In this document: positions 28,941 to 41,398 of the stretch, piece after piece | Layout: every line of letters starts with the position of its first letter | How positions within the stretch are numbered: position 1 is the stretch's first letter | NCBI RefSeq assembly: GCF_000150955.2 | Contig: NC_011674.1 | Coordinates: 868,001-932,000, forward strand | Length of the DNA: 64,000 nucleotides | Origin: Phaeodactylum tricornutum CCAP 1055/1 | Lineage: Eukaryota > Bacillariophyta > Bacillariophyceae > Surirellales > Neidiaceae | Reading direction: 5' to 3' | Notes under the pieces: model-generated | The model's input: only the letters and a program-made list of their open reading frames with translations | What the model was told of the DNA's origin: nothing | The model's database searches: none | Position numbers and translations under genes: made by a program

Positions 28941-29959
28941 CGGCATTAACCACCCTTTGGGCACTGGGTTTCCGATGCCAAAGTAAATCTGATGTTTTGA
29001 ATAACCAGCTGGTCTTTTAGTTTGATCCATCTACATCAACTTGATTTTCTTTGTCGCACCTAAAGTGGCTAACAAAGCATTGCTAGATAAATGTCTATAC
29101 CGCGTTAGCTTTATCTATAGGGTGCAACACTACTTCTTGGCTAACTCGCGAGCAGGTAGCTAATCTGTGCATATCTTGCGCTTTGAGCCGTTAGCCAGAC
29201 ATAAAAGTTGTCGCCCACCCAAAAAAGTCTCCTAAGCAATATACCGGTATATTCGTCTTTACACTCCATAGCTTCAACCAAAGGGCGCATTATACATCAC
29301 CGCTGCAGGGCTGCCACCCGAGCATGTAGCAATAAATCTGTATACATCTTCCTCTTTCGCCCGTTGCCCAGACCCTACAAATGTCTCCTCCCAAAGGAGC
29401 CTTCTCGATTTGGAAAGCTGGACCACTCCGACGATCAATTTCGCGATATCGCCACAGTTTTGGAATTTAAATAATTGTATGGTAGATGCGATCCCAATAT
29501 GTTTTCTGGGTGTTGATAGAGAGGTACTCTGGCGGCCCCGTTTCAATCACATGAAGTAAAGTATGGGATTTCCGTTCTCTTCGGCCAGTAATGTGAGTCA
29601 TTATTTGAAAAAATCTTTAAATACTTTTTATATTTATGGAGGAGGTATTTGCGGACAACATGAAGTTGGAAAATTGAGGGGGACGTGTTCCGACTGAATC
29701 GTGAAATACCGCTGGTCCTTCAAAAACCTGTAAACAAAACCGGCAATGCGAGGGGAGATCTCTAGGATTTCCATACCATTTTCATTGCAATGAAGTGTCG
29801 GAACGATACTTTTTTGAAATTAACAGTATTTAGCCTTGAAAACTTGATAGACTATCGCAACGCGTCTCACGTCGTTTCGTGTTAACTTTGCTTTCAATTC
29901 TTTACTGCTTTCCAGCTTTCGTAGTTCATTACCTTTTGTGCTCGGGTATCTCTCCTCTC
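28941..29959. other. intergenic region with a diverged duplication
   Basis: Holds the 3' flanks of the TPR-like gene and of the second PhyH/Tudor gene. Two blocks about 174 bp apart (around 29143-29220 and 29317-29394) share GAGCA-GTAGC-AAT--TCTGT and a Gly-like TAGCCAGAC/TGCCCAGAC pattern, so they look like an old tandem duplication. No gene is supported. Confidence 0.35.
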
Positions 29960-32719
29960 CTATTCGGGAATTACGTGTTTTGGTGCAACGTTGGTGGCGA
30001 AGTCGCCGTCGTCAAACTCAATGTTGTAGGACCCATCCACATTCACATGCAATATTGTGCCCGTATTGTAGCCTTCATCAACCAGAAATTCAACGCGAGA
30101 TCCTACCTCTATTTCCCCCAACAACGGGACGCGGCGTAGATCGGTAGCTGACGCGTTACTACGTATGCTGCCGTCTTCAAACTTGAGATCGTACACATCA
30201 CCCGACTGAATTTTGACTACACGAGCACGATGAAATATGTCTTCTTCGTCTCTCCACTCTACGTCGTCGTTCAGGGCGTACGGAACAAACGGTCGTACGC
30301 AGTTACGACAGAGTCCAACATCTTCGTCGCCATCGTCGTATTCAACGTCCCATACATCTTTGTCAGCACTCGTGGACACTATGCGTCCACGATACCATTC
30401 TAGGAGAACAATGAAAATGCTGGCTGTGAGTTTTACTTACCAGTCTGGACGTGTGCTTCCTTCTCACAATTACGACGTACCTGGAAAATTACCATGATAG
30501 CGACCTTCCACGACATCCCCCTCTTGCATCCACGCTCCAGCGTACGGCTCAGAAGTAGATGGCCTGGGAGGAAGAACTTGCCGAACTGATCGAAGAGATT
30601 TTTGAGTGAGTAATGGAATCGAATGTCCGCGAAAGAATGGTCGTACGAGGAGAGAGCCGTTTGAGGACGATAGACCGGCTGACGAATTCTTGCTAGTCTC
30701 GTTCCATCCTAGCAGCTTTCGTTCGAGGCGGTCAAGCAGAACAGGATTGTGACGTAGGTACATAGATGTGTGCCGCCAAAAGCCATATATATTTTCCGCC
30801 TTCAAGTAGTCCAGCTGTCGGGATACATGTTCAACACCGGAATTTGATGCTCTTGTCAATTTCTTATGACATGCTTTTTCGGCAGTTTCTTGGGCAACCT
30901 CGGCCCAAGCTCCATCTACGTTCTTTGCTAGAATACGGCTTCCGTCTTGCTTGTTCCATAGCAGAACATCCGCACGCAAACTCCGTTTAAGCGAAAATGG
31001 TAGAGCGGTATATCCTTTGGAGTGCTGCAAGATCATGGTGTTGAACCGTCGATTTCCAGGATGCGCGAAGTCCAGTATTCGATCATACGACCCCAAGTGT
31101 TCCGACTGAAATTGGTCAAGGATCAAAACATCTTCCAAGAGAAGAAGCGTCCCTGGAAGAGGAAGATTTTGATCTGGACTGGGCAACCGATAGAGACGAC
31201 TGCCACGAATGCTTTTGGCCCAATCCGTAACAGCAAGTCGCCGTCGCGCAAACTCCTCGATCGACAATATTACAGCGTGTAGCAATAGGACCCGCAGCAT
31301 GCTTCGACCAATAGCCTTCACTCGAAAATGTCTACGTCCCGCGGCGAACAAAAATCCGTTCCAGATAACTACAAATGAACCGTACCCGAATACAACGGCA
31401 AGATAGAATTTCTGAGTGGTGTGACTGCATAAGCGTAGCGTATCTTCCATGAATTCCACCCAGGCATAACTGGTTTCCTCGTCAGTTGACGCGTGCCCCT
31501 GCAGCCAGTCCGGCAGAAACGTGAGTCCGCCCTTGGATAGCTGCCCGTCCAGACTCTCACGATGAAAACCCTCTTCATCGTTGGCCACGCGTCCCGAAGC
31601 TTGGGATAAATAGTCCCATCCCCACTGTGCATCTCGCGGTTTGTACAAACCCAGCGCACGGAGAGCTCGCCAGGGATGTTTCATGCGAGTGTCCGGGTCC
31701 TGGAAATCCCTCAACGTGTGTCCCCATTGTGACCAGTGTAAGGAGTACGAACCGCCGGTCGAAATCATTCGCGTTTCCAGCTTGGACGGTGTGAACTGGG
31801 GCCGTGGTGCAAAGGTGAGAATAAACAAAACGCGGCTGGGCCCGTGCGGGTCGACATGGGGGGCTCCACGGTGGGTCGTTTGTTGATTGACCAGTGCTCC
31901 CCATCCCAATGGCCAGTTATCGGCCGCCCCGGATACGGGAAATCCCGAGTACTCACAAAAGTGGATCGGTCCGGCAGCGCACATGTGTGTACCCGGGCAA
32001 ATATCGGTGGCACCAATCGCCTTGGTAGTGTTTTGCAGTGGGATAAAGAGACTGTAGGACGGGACAAAACTACGACTGTATTTGGCGGCGCTTCCTTCGG
32101 GTACCACGTCCTGGTGCCAGCGTTGTGCGGTAGCGCCATAGGCACTGGTAATCCCGGTAAACTCAATAATGGCGGGATTCTTACCAAGAATGGCTTCGAG
32201 ACCTTCAACCAGCTCGGGCTTATTGAGAACTTCCTTCAGAGCCTTGGATACACTGGGATGTTGGTCGACTCTTACACCAAAGCTCCAGCGATTGGTGTTT
32301 TCAATCACGTCAATCATGTCTTCGTTTTTAAGATTCTGCGCGAGAATGAAATCGCGCACTTCGTTGGCCGTTTCCGCCGACAAAAGGTTAGGATAGACTG
32401 AAACACCGTGCGTCAGCATGTGTTCCATTTTGTCTCGCTTGGACATGCTGCTGTAGTCTATGACGAGAGGTTCCGTATCGTGCGCGGACTGATCGGATTC
32501 GTCACACCGACGATGAAAATAGGTCACTTCTTGTTCGGCCCGTTCCGGGGTCCAGCGCTGGAGTTCGAGCTGCGGTAGCATGTAGTTGGTCTTTACATAT
32601 TCTAACCAAGATGTCGTAGAATATAGAATCAAGGCTAATAGTAGGGGAACATCCAGCAAGAGGGTGCGAAGCACAACGCCCGTATAGATCAATACGGGAG
32701 AGGTTGTCGTAGGAATCAT
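29960..32719 (-). CDS. membrane PhyH-like dioxygenase with three Tudor-like repeats
   Basis: Two exons, 32719-30481 and 30399-29960, with an 81-bp GT/AG intron that splits the first Tudor unit (RYHGNFP-EWYRGRIVS); 892 residues. An N-terminal anchor (GVVLRTLLLDVPLLLALILY) precedes a PhyH-like fold with RWHQD (the HxD pair), FIPLQ, CPGTH, NQQTTHRG (distal His) and SRVLFIL (Arg). Membrane helices follow near two thirds of the length. Three C-terminal Tudor/Agenet-like units follow: EGDVVEGRYHGNFPEWYRG...VEYDDGDED, DDVEWRDEEDIF...LKFEDGS and GSRVEFLVDEGY...IEFDDGD. It matches the protein at 11808-14504 from end to end but has one more Tudor unit. An in-frame ATG at 32926 would add 69 residues; I prefer 32719, next to the anchor. 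The substrate is unknown. Confidence 0.75.
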
Positions 32720-33394
32720 TGGAGCAGTACGCCGGCTTCCCACAGTGTAAGAATCTTTCTTTGTCTCATTGGCTTTCCAAATGGCATGACTGCCTAGCGC
32801 ATCCTGTTTCTGGGCGTTCTGACAATATGGATGCGTTTCTGGGACGGTATGAGCAACATGCGCACGTACGCATAGATCAGCTGCGTTTCCCACTGGACGA
32901 GGACTCGTCCCGAGGCTCATCTGCAACAGGGACTATCTCCGGTGTTACAGTATCGCTTGGGCAATAGGCATCATTTGGTGGAGCAAATGACTGTTTTAGA
33001 AAATAGTCAGGGATTTGTTCTTTGCCGCAAGGCAAAAGAATCTCACAGACGAGAGCGAATCCGTTCCAACGGCCGAGGTTCACGACAATCCGAACGGTAG
33101 ATGGTTTTGTTTGAACTTTCAACCTTTGCGGGTTCGGATTTCAAGGAAGACCCAATCGCCGGAAATCCCTATAGAAAAGCACAACCACCACATACACAAC
33201 TTCACAATTTTTACGAATTGATGTGAAAGGCGGCGTTCGAAATGTATGGCACTCACAGTGAAGTTTCTGTCATTCTTGTCAGTCCCCTTTGGATATTAGA
33301 TCAAACACAGTGTTGGGAAAAGCTACACAGTCGCTGATTTAGTCTACCTAGCACTACATGGCATTTCATTTTGTTCAATATCAATTGTCAGCTT
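32720..33394. other. promoter region of the second PhyH/Tudor gene
   Basis: Between two minus-strand genes. It includes the optional N-terminal extension to 32926. Nothing else is recognised. Confidence 0.4.
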
Positions 33395-34531
33395 TTACTT
33401 TGGTACTATTTTTCGGGCTGCGGTCCGAATTCCTTCCGTTCGAGCCTCCGTCGGTTCACTCCAGGACGACGAACTTTCGCGAATGAAGTGTTGTACGATG
33501 GATCCGCCACCATAGCCGAACTCCTTCACGGCAAGGACGGGACGTGTAGTGTCGGGAAAAGCGCGAAAACAGCGCTGCAACGGTTGTTGATCGTCGTCCG
33601 CTTGGCCACTTCGTATTCGGGCAATGGAGCGATCGTGCCATTGCTGCCACACTGTAACGACTTGTTCGTGACGGAGATTCCAGAGTGTGACACCAATATT
33701 GACATTCCAAGTATTTGGAGGGTGAACTTCACCCATTTTGGCTTGCTGGGCTACCACCACAACGTCCTTTCCCTTGTCGTCTGTCAGGGAGTACGTCGCC
33801 AAATTGATGCTAAAATCGCGAACCATGGCGTCGGAATCCAGTATCAGCACACGATCGTAATCATGTTGCATCGCGTAGGCCAAGACGGCAATTTTGTTGT
33901 AGGTCGAGCGCGAACCGGCAATAGTGTGCAGGGGTGGTGAGACGAGTCTCCACCAAGGACTGTCGGTCAGGTAAATGCCTCGACAAACGATAAAATCGTG
34001 ATTGAATCGCTCCGCATATGCCTGGTTGACTCGTTGTGTCTCGTTCAATACTACCGTGTAGAAAGCGGAGGCGTACTGGGCAATCAATAGACGTGGAGTT
34101 GAGGGGCTGGTGGATCGTGCTGGTATGTTTGACTGTGAATAGCCGTGAAATTCCCACGTCAAGGACGGCGCGGAATCTTCAATCGCCTGTCCATGATTGA
34201 GGGAATAAACTGTTTCCGGTGTTGTCGAAACTGTGTGCATATGTTTCGTCTGCAACAGGACCAGTGATCCCAGGATTGCCACCGAAAAGAAAAACGAGCG
34301 CTGGCGTCGACGACGTTTGGACTGTACGAGATGGCGAAATGCGATCCAAGTCTTTCTTAGCACCAGTAAGAACGGCATGCCGGAAAGCGGTAGGATTTCG
34401 AGTCCTTCCAAGAGCGCTATATTTGGCAACCAGAACTCTAGTTGTTTGCAAGTCGTGAGACTGTTTCTTCGTCTCGATAAGTTCGGATGCAAAACACCAG
34501 GGCTGACTGCGAACTCAGTGTTTACAAACAT
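33395..34531 (-). CDS. type II membrane glycosyltransferase, GT34-like
   Basis: A 378-residue single-exon protein. A basic patch (RRRRQR) is followed by a short hydrophobic anchor (SFFFSVAILGSLVLL), then a lumenal catalytic domain. Key features are LLIAQYASAF, NQAYAERFNHDFIV, YNKIAVLAYAMQHDYDRVLI, the DSD metal-binding motif (LDSDAMV), WNVNIGVTLWNLRHEQ and a Gly-rich HF-containing end. This order fits nucleotide-sugar transferases of the GT34 (galactosyl/mannosyl) type. An exact TTGACTGTGAA lies inside the coding region at 34129-34139. A Golgi location is inferred. A second ATG at 34378 (MPFLLVLRK) would place the anchor closer to the N terminus and may be the true start. Confidence 0.6.
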   Translation of the reverse strand: MFVNTEFAVSPGVLHPNLSRRRNSLTTCKQLEFWLPNIALLEGLEILPLSGMPFLLVLRKTWIAFRHLVQSKRRRRQRSFFFSVAILGSLVLLQTKHMHTVSTTPETVYSLNHGQAIEDSAPSLTWEFHGYSQSNIPARSTSPSTPRLLIAQYASAFYTVVLNETQRVNQAYAERFNHDFIVCRGIYLTDSPWWRLVSPPLHTIAGSRSTYNKIAVLAYAMQHDYDRVLILDSDAMVRDFSINLATYSLTDDKGKDVVVVAQQAKMGEVHPPNTWNVNIGVTLWNLRHEQVVTVWQQWHDRSIARIRSGQADDDQQPLQRCFRAFPDTTRPVLAVKEFGYGGGSIVQHFIRESSSSWSEPTEARTEGIRTAARKIVPK

Positions 34532-35007
34532 TTAACTGGCGTTTGATTGTGGTTTTGTCCACGCGTTGTACTTCGCCCATGAAATTAAGGGAAAGGACAT
34601 ATATTTTTAGTATCCGATTACGATCGAGAATTCGCGACGTTCTCACTGCTCACGTAAATTATTTTGTTCGAAATCTATAAATATTTCACATGCGTGAAAA
34701 TCATTTGTTGTAATAAAAGTGAGCCCGTTCGTAAATGAATATCTAATAGCACCGCTGTAATCATAGAAGTCATTGAATGATCGAACTAACACTAACTATC
34801 AATTAAATTGCCTATTACTGGGAAAAATTACGCTGGTGCTGCACGACAGCGCGTGTCCAGTAGCAATGCGCTAGTTAGAGTAGCGGCCGTCACATTCAAT
34901 CGTGCACCTGGAAAGCATCACTTTTCCCGGCAAACCCTCCTTTTCCGAAAGAGCGTTCGAAAATCAAAAACTCCGTCCAATCAACTCTTCGCCGGCTGTC
35001 TAGAATA
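34532..35007. other. AT-rich intergenic region
   Basis: Between the GT34-like gene (its promoter) and the 3' end of the FkbM gene. No gene or repeat is recognised. Confidence 0.45.
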
Positions 35008-36410
35008 CTAATGGTCGTATTTGATAGCAGTGCCAGCAGCCAGGGTTTCCTGGAACATTGCTTCCATACGAGCTGCCAGGGCGGGTGCCGACTGTGGACG
35101 CACGCAGGCAACATTCGACCAGAATTTTAGATTATAATGCTCCATCCAACAATCAGTAATGCGCCAAATATGTCCTTGTGCACCGGCCCAGTAACAAACA
35201 AAATCTTTTGATTTGAGAGTCTCCATGGTCGAAGACAGGGCGTTCTTCTTCCAATTCCCTGCGGAGAGAGGATGGTAGTTACGTTAGCAAGTCATTAGGA
35301 ACACGTTGGAGTGCAAACAATCATCTAGCGCAACGCACCTCTCCAGTTGTACTCAAACTCCAAGTACTTTACCCGTTCCAGTACTTTGTCCCCGCCCATG
35401 AGAACGTCCCAGTCGAACCCTTCGACGTCGATGCTCAGAAAATCAATCCAGGCATCCTTTTGGATGAATTTATCGGCGTACGTGTCGAGTGTGTATTGAG
35501 GTATTTCCGTGCAGTGTCGCTTCGTTTTTTCGTTTTGACAGTCCGCGAGGCCCATATTCTCCACACCAATCTTTTGTCCGGCCTGTTTACTCGGAAACAA
35601 CGCAATGCCGTCGGTGGAGGACACGGCTGCGTTGGTGACCACCAAGGAATTTTGCCAGCCGAGCTGATACGACGAACGATTCAATTGATCGGCGGTTTGT
35701 GGCATGGCTTCGATACAGAATACGGAGGCATCGAGGGGGGAGGCTGTACCGGTACCGGATGAGATTGCAAATTGTTCGACATTCTCTTGTCCACAATGAC
35801 CGGGATGTATGGTTTGATTCAGCTTGAGTGCGTTGGCGAAGAATTCCTGTCGCCACGCTGTTTTGTCGAATACGGTATTGGCCGATATCATCCGCAAGGT
35901 ATTGACGGCGTCCATTCCCTTGTTGCATCCGACATAAATCGCGGTAGGGTGTTGCGTTTCTGATAGCGCGGGTTGTTTCCAAAACTCGGTGAGCCAAATG
36001 GCGTCGGGACAGCGAGTCGCGTACGAAAAGGAGCACTTGTTCACCCAGGGCTTTCCTTGGTAAATTTCGCAGTCTTGTGGAGGAAGCTGGGCAAGAATCG
36101 TCTGCCGTTGAGACTCGGTACATTCGGTCCGCATGGATTCCACGAGACTGTTAGTATTCGATTCATCGATAGAGTCCACCGAAGGTGTGGTCGAGAAAAA
36201 CAGAATGCTGGATGCCTGGGACCCGTTGAGTTCCAACAAGTCGGGAGACAGGGCTAGTAGGACCAAGACGACAGTCAACACGGCCACGGTTGATTGGAAG
36301 GTACGCCAAAGCCAGGGCGAGCTTCGTTTGGCGACCTTGGGAAGCATACGCAATACGGTGGGGGGAGAGGAAACACGACGACTTAACTGCAATGTCAAAG
36401 TGTCACACAC
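35008..36410 (-). CDS. membrane-anchored FkbM-family methyltransferase
   Basis: Two exons, 36410-35339 and 35258-35008, joined over an 80-bp GT/AG intron (EYNWR-GNWKKNA); 440 residues. A single N-terminal anchor (TVAVLTVVLVLLAL) is followed by a Cys-containing lumenal region and a SAM-dependent methyltransferase fold: YVGCNKGMDAVN (SAM loop), CIEAMPQTADQL and LSIDVEGFDWDVLMGGDKVL (the FkbM signature, DVEG-D--VL-G). FkbM enzymes O-methylate sugars and related hydroxyls. The neighbour at 33395-34531 is a glycosyltransferase, so both may act on glycans in the Golgi. That pairing is inferred only from proximity. Confidence 0.8.
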
Positions 36411-37092
36411 ACAATAACGACAGCAATATCCGCACCTCCCTGCTACCTGCTCTAGAGTTTCTTTTGGCGGGATGGATCGATCTGGGTCATTCTTGGGCTC
36501 CCGCCCTCGCGCAGTACGACCATGACTTTTCCCGCCGTCGACGAGACGAAGTGGTACTAGGTAGGGACGGGTATTGGATAGAGAAATAGTGACTATTCTG
36601 TAGCCTTATTTCTACTGGTCTTTCGTGATTTCAATGCGATCGATACGAAATGTCGGCGAACCCGTCGCAATTCATATATACAGTCACATCCGCAACGGAT
36701 TTATCGACGAAATAGGGATAGACATTTTCAGTATGGATTGTCCTAGAAGAGACATAGAAAAAAGTCTGGCTATAGAGGGAACACAAGCGAAGGTAACACT
36801 TAAGGACGGATGAAAGGGAAGCAACGGCAGCGATTCCTACTACTACTACGGGGTATCCGTTTTCGTCTGCCCCGCTCCCGCACACAACCCTCACGATTGG
36901 ACGCCACAGTCAATTGTACCCCCGGAATCATCGGCTTGTGCCCATTCGGACATCATTTTGCGATGCGCTGTTGGCGACCAGTGTCCATTTTCTACGGAGC
37001 CACGGACACAATCCAGCGACCACGGCAACTCACTCTGTCCGGACCTTGTTTACAGTTTCCCTCCCCCTTTTTTCTTCTCCGCGACAACGATC
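36411..37092. other. intergenic region between divergent genes
   Basis: Promoter space of the FkbM gene and of TPP2. Frames upstream of 37093 (from ATG 36958) look like 5' UTR. The tract CCCTCCCCCTTTTTTCTTCTCC near 37060 is a pyrimidine run just ahead of the TPP2 start. Confidence 0.45.
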
Positions 37093-40000
37093 ATGACGGA
37101 AACGAACGTACCCACCATTCCGTTTCCTCTCATTGACTTGGTCCCGAAGAAAGAAACCAACGTGCGGCGTTTTCTGGAAGCCTATCCGGAGTACGATGGC
37201 CGGAATGTGATTGTCGGCATTCTGGACACGGGGGTGGATCCGGGTGCGCACGGGCTCGGGACGTTGCCGGACGGCACGACACCCAAGCTATTGAACGTTG
37301 TGGACTGCACCGGATCCGGAGACGTCGACGTGTCGACGCAAGTCGAACTCCAACGGCATGTAAATGCCGACGCCGACGACGGTAGCGACGGAAACGTCCA
37401 CGAGTACTATCACGTGGAGGGGTTGACGGGTCGACGACTCCGCTTACCTACCAGTTGGAATTATCGCGACTTTCCCACACCGAAAGACTCGAACAAAGAC
37501 GAAGCGACGAGCGCCAACGGCAACGACACCGCTGTCGACGATACACCCACGCCACTCACCACACCGCTTCCCCAGGTGCGATTGGGGGTCAAGCGCGCGT
37601 ACGAACTGTTTCCGGCCAAACTCCGGGAGCGTGTGCAAGAAACACGCCGGCAGGCTTTTCAAGCCCAACTCGATCGCTATGTAGTGGACGTCCGTCAACA
37701 GCTGGCCGCCTGGAATGTCGCACATCCCAAACCACCAACGTCTCCGGAAGAAGCCAAAGTACGTGACGATTTGCAGGCTCGTTTGGATGTTTTGTTGGAC
37801 AGTGAGTGGAACGACGACCCGGGCCCACTCTACGATTGTGTAGTCTTCTACGACGGTACTGATTATCAAGCTGTCGTTGACGTACACGAAACGGGTGATT
37901 TGCGAAACGCTCAGCCCTTTACGAGCTTTGCCAAATCTCGACAATTTGGTACCCTGGGAACCATTGATCAAATGAATTACGCCGTACAGTTTTACAACCA
38001 AGGAACCATACTCAGTTTGGTGACGGACGCCTCTCCGCACGGTACGCACGTTGCTGGGATTACGGCCGCCGCCGAAGGTGAGCGCAGCGGAGTGGCTCCC
38101 GGAGCCCAATTGGTTTCGTTCAAAATTGGCGATTCACGACTGGTACGTATCGCTTTCGAGTCCGAGGCACCAACGAGTAGCTACACTTTGTCTGTTTGTG
38201 GTTTGCAACCGGTGGGAAACCAGCAAGCAAGTGGCCAGTCATGGTAGACTCACACACGCACTTATCCTGTCATTCTTTTAGGGAAGTATGGAGACAGGAA
38301 CTTCCTTGACGCGAGCAATGATTGAAGCCGTGCGGCACAAATGCGATGTCATTAATCTGTCATACGGAGAGGGGTGTGCAATGCCCAATCATGGTCGATT
38401 CGTCGAGCTTGCCGAAGAACTCGTGTGGAAACATAACGTGGTCTTTGTTTCCTCGGCGGGAAACAACGGGCCAGCTATTTCCACGGTAGGAGCCCCGGGT
38501 GGGACGTCGTCGGCTTGCATCGGTGTCTCCGCGTACGTGTCACCCGCCATGATGAAAGCTGGTTACAGCATGCCCGTCGACAATGTTGACGACAAGATTT
38601 CGTCCACCGAAACCGGTACTACTCCGGACGAGCCAGATGCAGAGTACCATACCGGTACGACGTATACCTGGAGCAGTGTCGGGCCAACAGCAGACGGTGA
38701 CAACGGTGTTGACGTGACGGCACCCGGTGGCGCCATTACTTCAGTTTCAAACTGGTGTTTGCAGAAATCTATGCTCATGAACGGTACCTCGATGAGCAGT
38801 CCGCACGCCACGGGGTGTGTGGCACTCCTGATTTCCGCGTGCAAGGCTGAAGGCATTCCCGTATCTCCGGCACGCATCCGTCGAGCGCTACAAAATTCGG
38901 CCAAACGTCTGCCAAACCTGTCGACGCTGCAGCAAGGATGGGGCATGATTCAGGTGGATCGTGCATTCGATTATCTGCAGGCCAACAAGGACGACGACAC
39001 CGAAGATATCTATTTTGATGTTCGAGTGGCCAACCGCAGTGGTTCACCTCGTGGAATCTATCTGCGACAAGCAGACGAATCAGCGACTCGACAAAACTTT
39101 GCCATTCACGTGGACCCAAAGTTTCGTCCAGAAGACGACATCAGTACAGATAGTCAGCGACGCAAAATTGACTTCGAAATGCACTTCCAAATCGAAGCGT
39201 CCGAGCCATGGGTGACAGTTCCCGACCACTTCATGCTGATGAATAATGGACGCACGTTCAAGATTGACGTGGATCCAACTGGATTGGAGCCTGGCGTACA
39301 CACGGCGAGAGTGTATGGTCTTGACTCACGAAAGCCAAGCCGTTGCGTGGTGTTCTCGATTCCAATAACAGTGGTTAAACCTATGGAGACGAAGCACGAC
39401 ATCTCACTGGGCGCATTAGAGTTCAAACCAGCCGAGATAAAGCGGTTCTTTGTAAGGCCTCCCTTGGGATCGACGTGGATGGACATTACAATTCGTGACC
39501 TTCGAGATGCGAATATAGATGGGGAGTCGTCGACAAAGCTCATAGTGTTGCATACGGTACAACTGCTGCCACATGCTGCGTATCGCGATTTTGAACAGCA
39601 AAAGCACTACAACCTTCGGCCCTCGCAAACTGTTGTTGCATCCATTGCCGTGGAGGATGGGATAACCTGCGAGATTGACTTGGCAAGATACTGGTCCACT
39701 CTCGGTACAACGAAAGTTGATGTAGAGATTCAATTTCGTGGAGTTCGTCCCGTGCCCAACAAAATGACATTACGCTGCGGGGAGGGCGGTTCACTGGTGC
39801 GGGTACACAGCGACTTGGCGGATGAGACCATCAATCCAGTCGCTAAACTAACAAAATGGCTTACTCCGTTACGTCCCAAAGCTGGTGCCGCAATCAAGCC
39901 AATGGGACCCCGTGACACCCTCCCGTCACGCAACAAAGAAATATATGAGTTGGTGTTGACGTACGAATTCACTCAGGAAGAAAAAGGCTCATTGATTCCT

Positions 40001-41323
40001 CGAGCTCTTGGAATGCAAGGGATCCTATACGAATCTGTCTTTGAAAGCCAAATAATGCTTCTTTTTGACGGTGAAAAGAAATATCTCGGAGTTGCTGATG
40101 CCTTCCCTTCATTCTTAACGGTACCAAAAGGATCGGTCACCATTCGTATGCAAATTCGCCACGACGATCCGTCGAAGCTCGAAAATTTGAAAGACATGCC
40201 AATCTGGATTGAACGCAAATTGGAAAAGGAAATTGCGTTGTCTGTGTATTCGTCCAGAGAAGGAGTCATGTCGGGGGCTGCTACTTTTCGGAAACGTGTG
40301 CTACATAAAGGATCCGGATGCTCCGTCTTTTTCGGCGAACCAGCGTCATCAAAGCTCCCTGCTTCTGCCAAGACAGGAGATCTTTTGACAGGTAACTCCA
40401 CTTTCGGATCCGCCGATGCGTCGCTCCCTGGCACCGGCAAGCGTCCCGGAGGATTTCCTCTCGCGTACTGGATTGGACCAAAAGCAGAAAAAACGACGAC
40501 CGATTCGGAAGCGGTTGAGCCAAAAGATGAACGCACTCCGGAGGAAAAGATGAACGATGCGGTTCGCGATTTGAAGGTCGAGCACTTGGGCAAGATTCCT
40601 GCAACAGATAAAGAAGTAAATTCATTCAATGAGTTGTACGCCAAACTTGAACAAGAATTCTCTGATCACCTACCTTTGCGAATGATCAAGCTCAAGTATC
40701 TTGAATCGCGGAAGGATCGTGTCGCAATTTTGGACGATATTGTTCAAGTCAGTGAGGCTATTGTGGGTTTGATCAATGAAGACGAACTTGCCCTTCACTT
40801 TGGACGAAAAAGTGATTCTGAGGACTCAGCAGCAGTTAGGGTACGAAAGAAATTTTGGCTACCACTCATTATGAACAAATCCAAACTTACACAGCTGCCT
40901 TGTTTTTCCCCAATGTTTAAACAGGATCGTAACGAAATGAAGGAAAAGAAAAGCATCTTGACGGAAGCTCTCGCTCGCATGGCCATGGCATACGCTGACA
41001 TAAAAACAGAGGAGGCCAAGCCAAAGTTTGACGAAACATTGAAGAAATTGAAAGCGTGGGTAGATCTTGATTCGACGTCGAAATACACTCCCTTGGTACT
41101 TGAAAGGGAAGAGCGTGCGGGTCGGTACGGAATAGTATTGAAACTCATCAGCAAATTGCTATCAAAAGAGGTAAAAGAAAAGGACTTTGTGAAACCGCTC
41201 TCCAAGCGCGATCTACTGGAAAAGCGTGCCATAATCTTGGGAACGCTTGGTTACTCAATTTTGGTGGAGCACGATAAGAAAACTCGAGTGATTGCCTGTC
41301 CGAAAGCGTACGCTCTTTTTTAG
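37093..41323 (+). CDS. TPP2: tripeptidyl peptidase II
   Basis: Two exons, 37093-38142 and 38282-41323, with a 139-bp GT/AG intron (IGDSRL-GSMETGTSLTRAM); 1363 residues, the size of plant TPP2. The subtilisin catalytic triad is D45 (GILDTGVDPGA), H316 (SPHGTHVAG) and about S520 (NGTSMSSPHATG), with the long TPP2 insertion between Asp and His. The remaining ~800 residues form the TPP2-specific beta-rich and helical C-terminal region. TPP2 is a giant cytosolic exopeptidase that trims tripeptides from proteasome products. The ATG at 37093 is chosen because the downstream sequence aligns with the family start; no targeting signal is needed. Confidence 0.93.
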
Positions 41324-41398
41324 AAATTTGCGGAACAGCAAACTAGTAAACAAGAAAGCAGTTACAAAAAAAGGCAATTGACTAGCGTAGGAATACAT

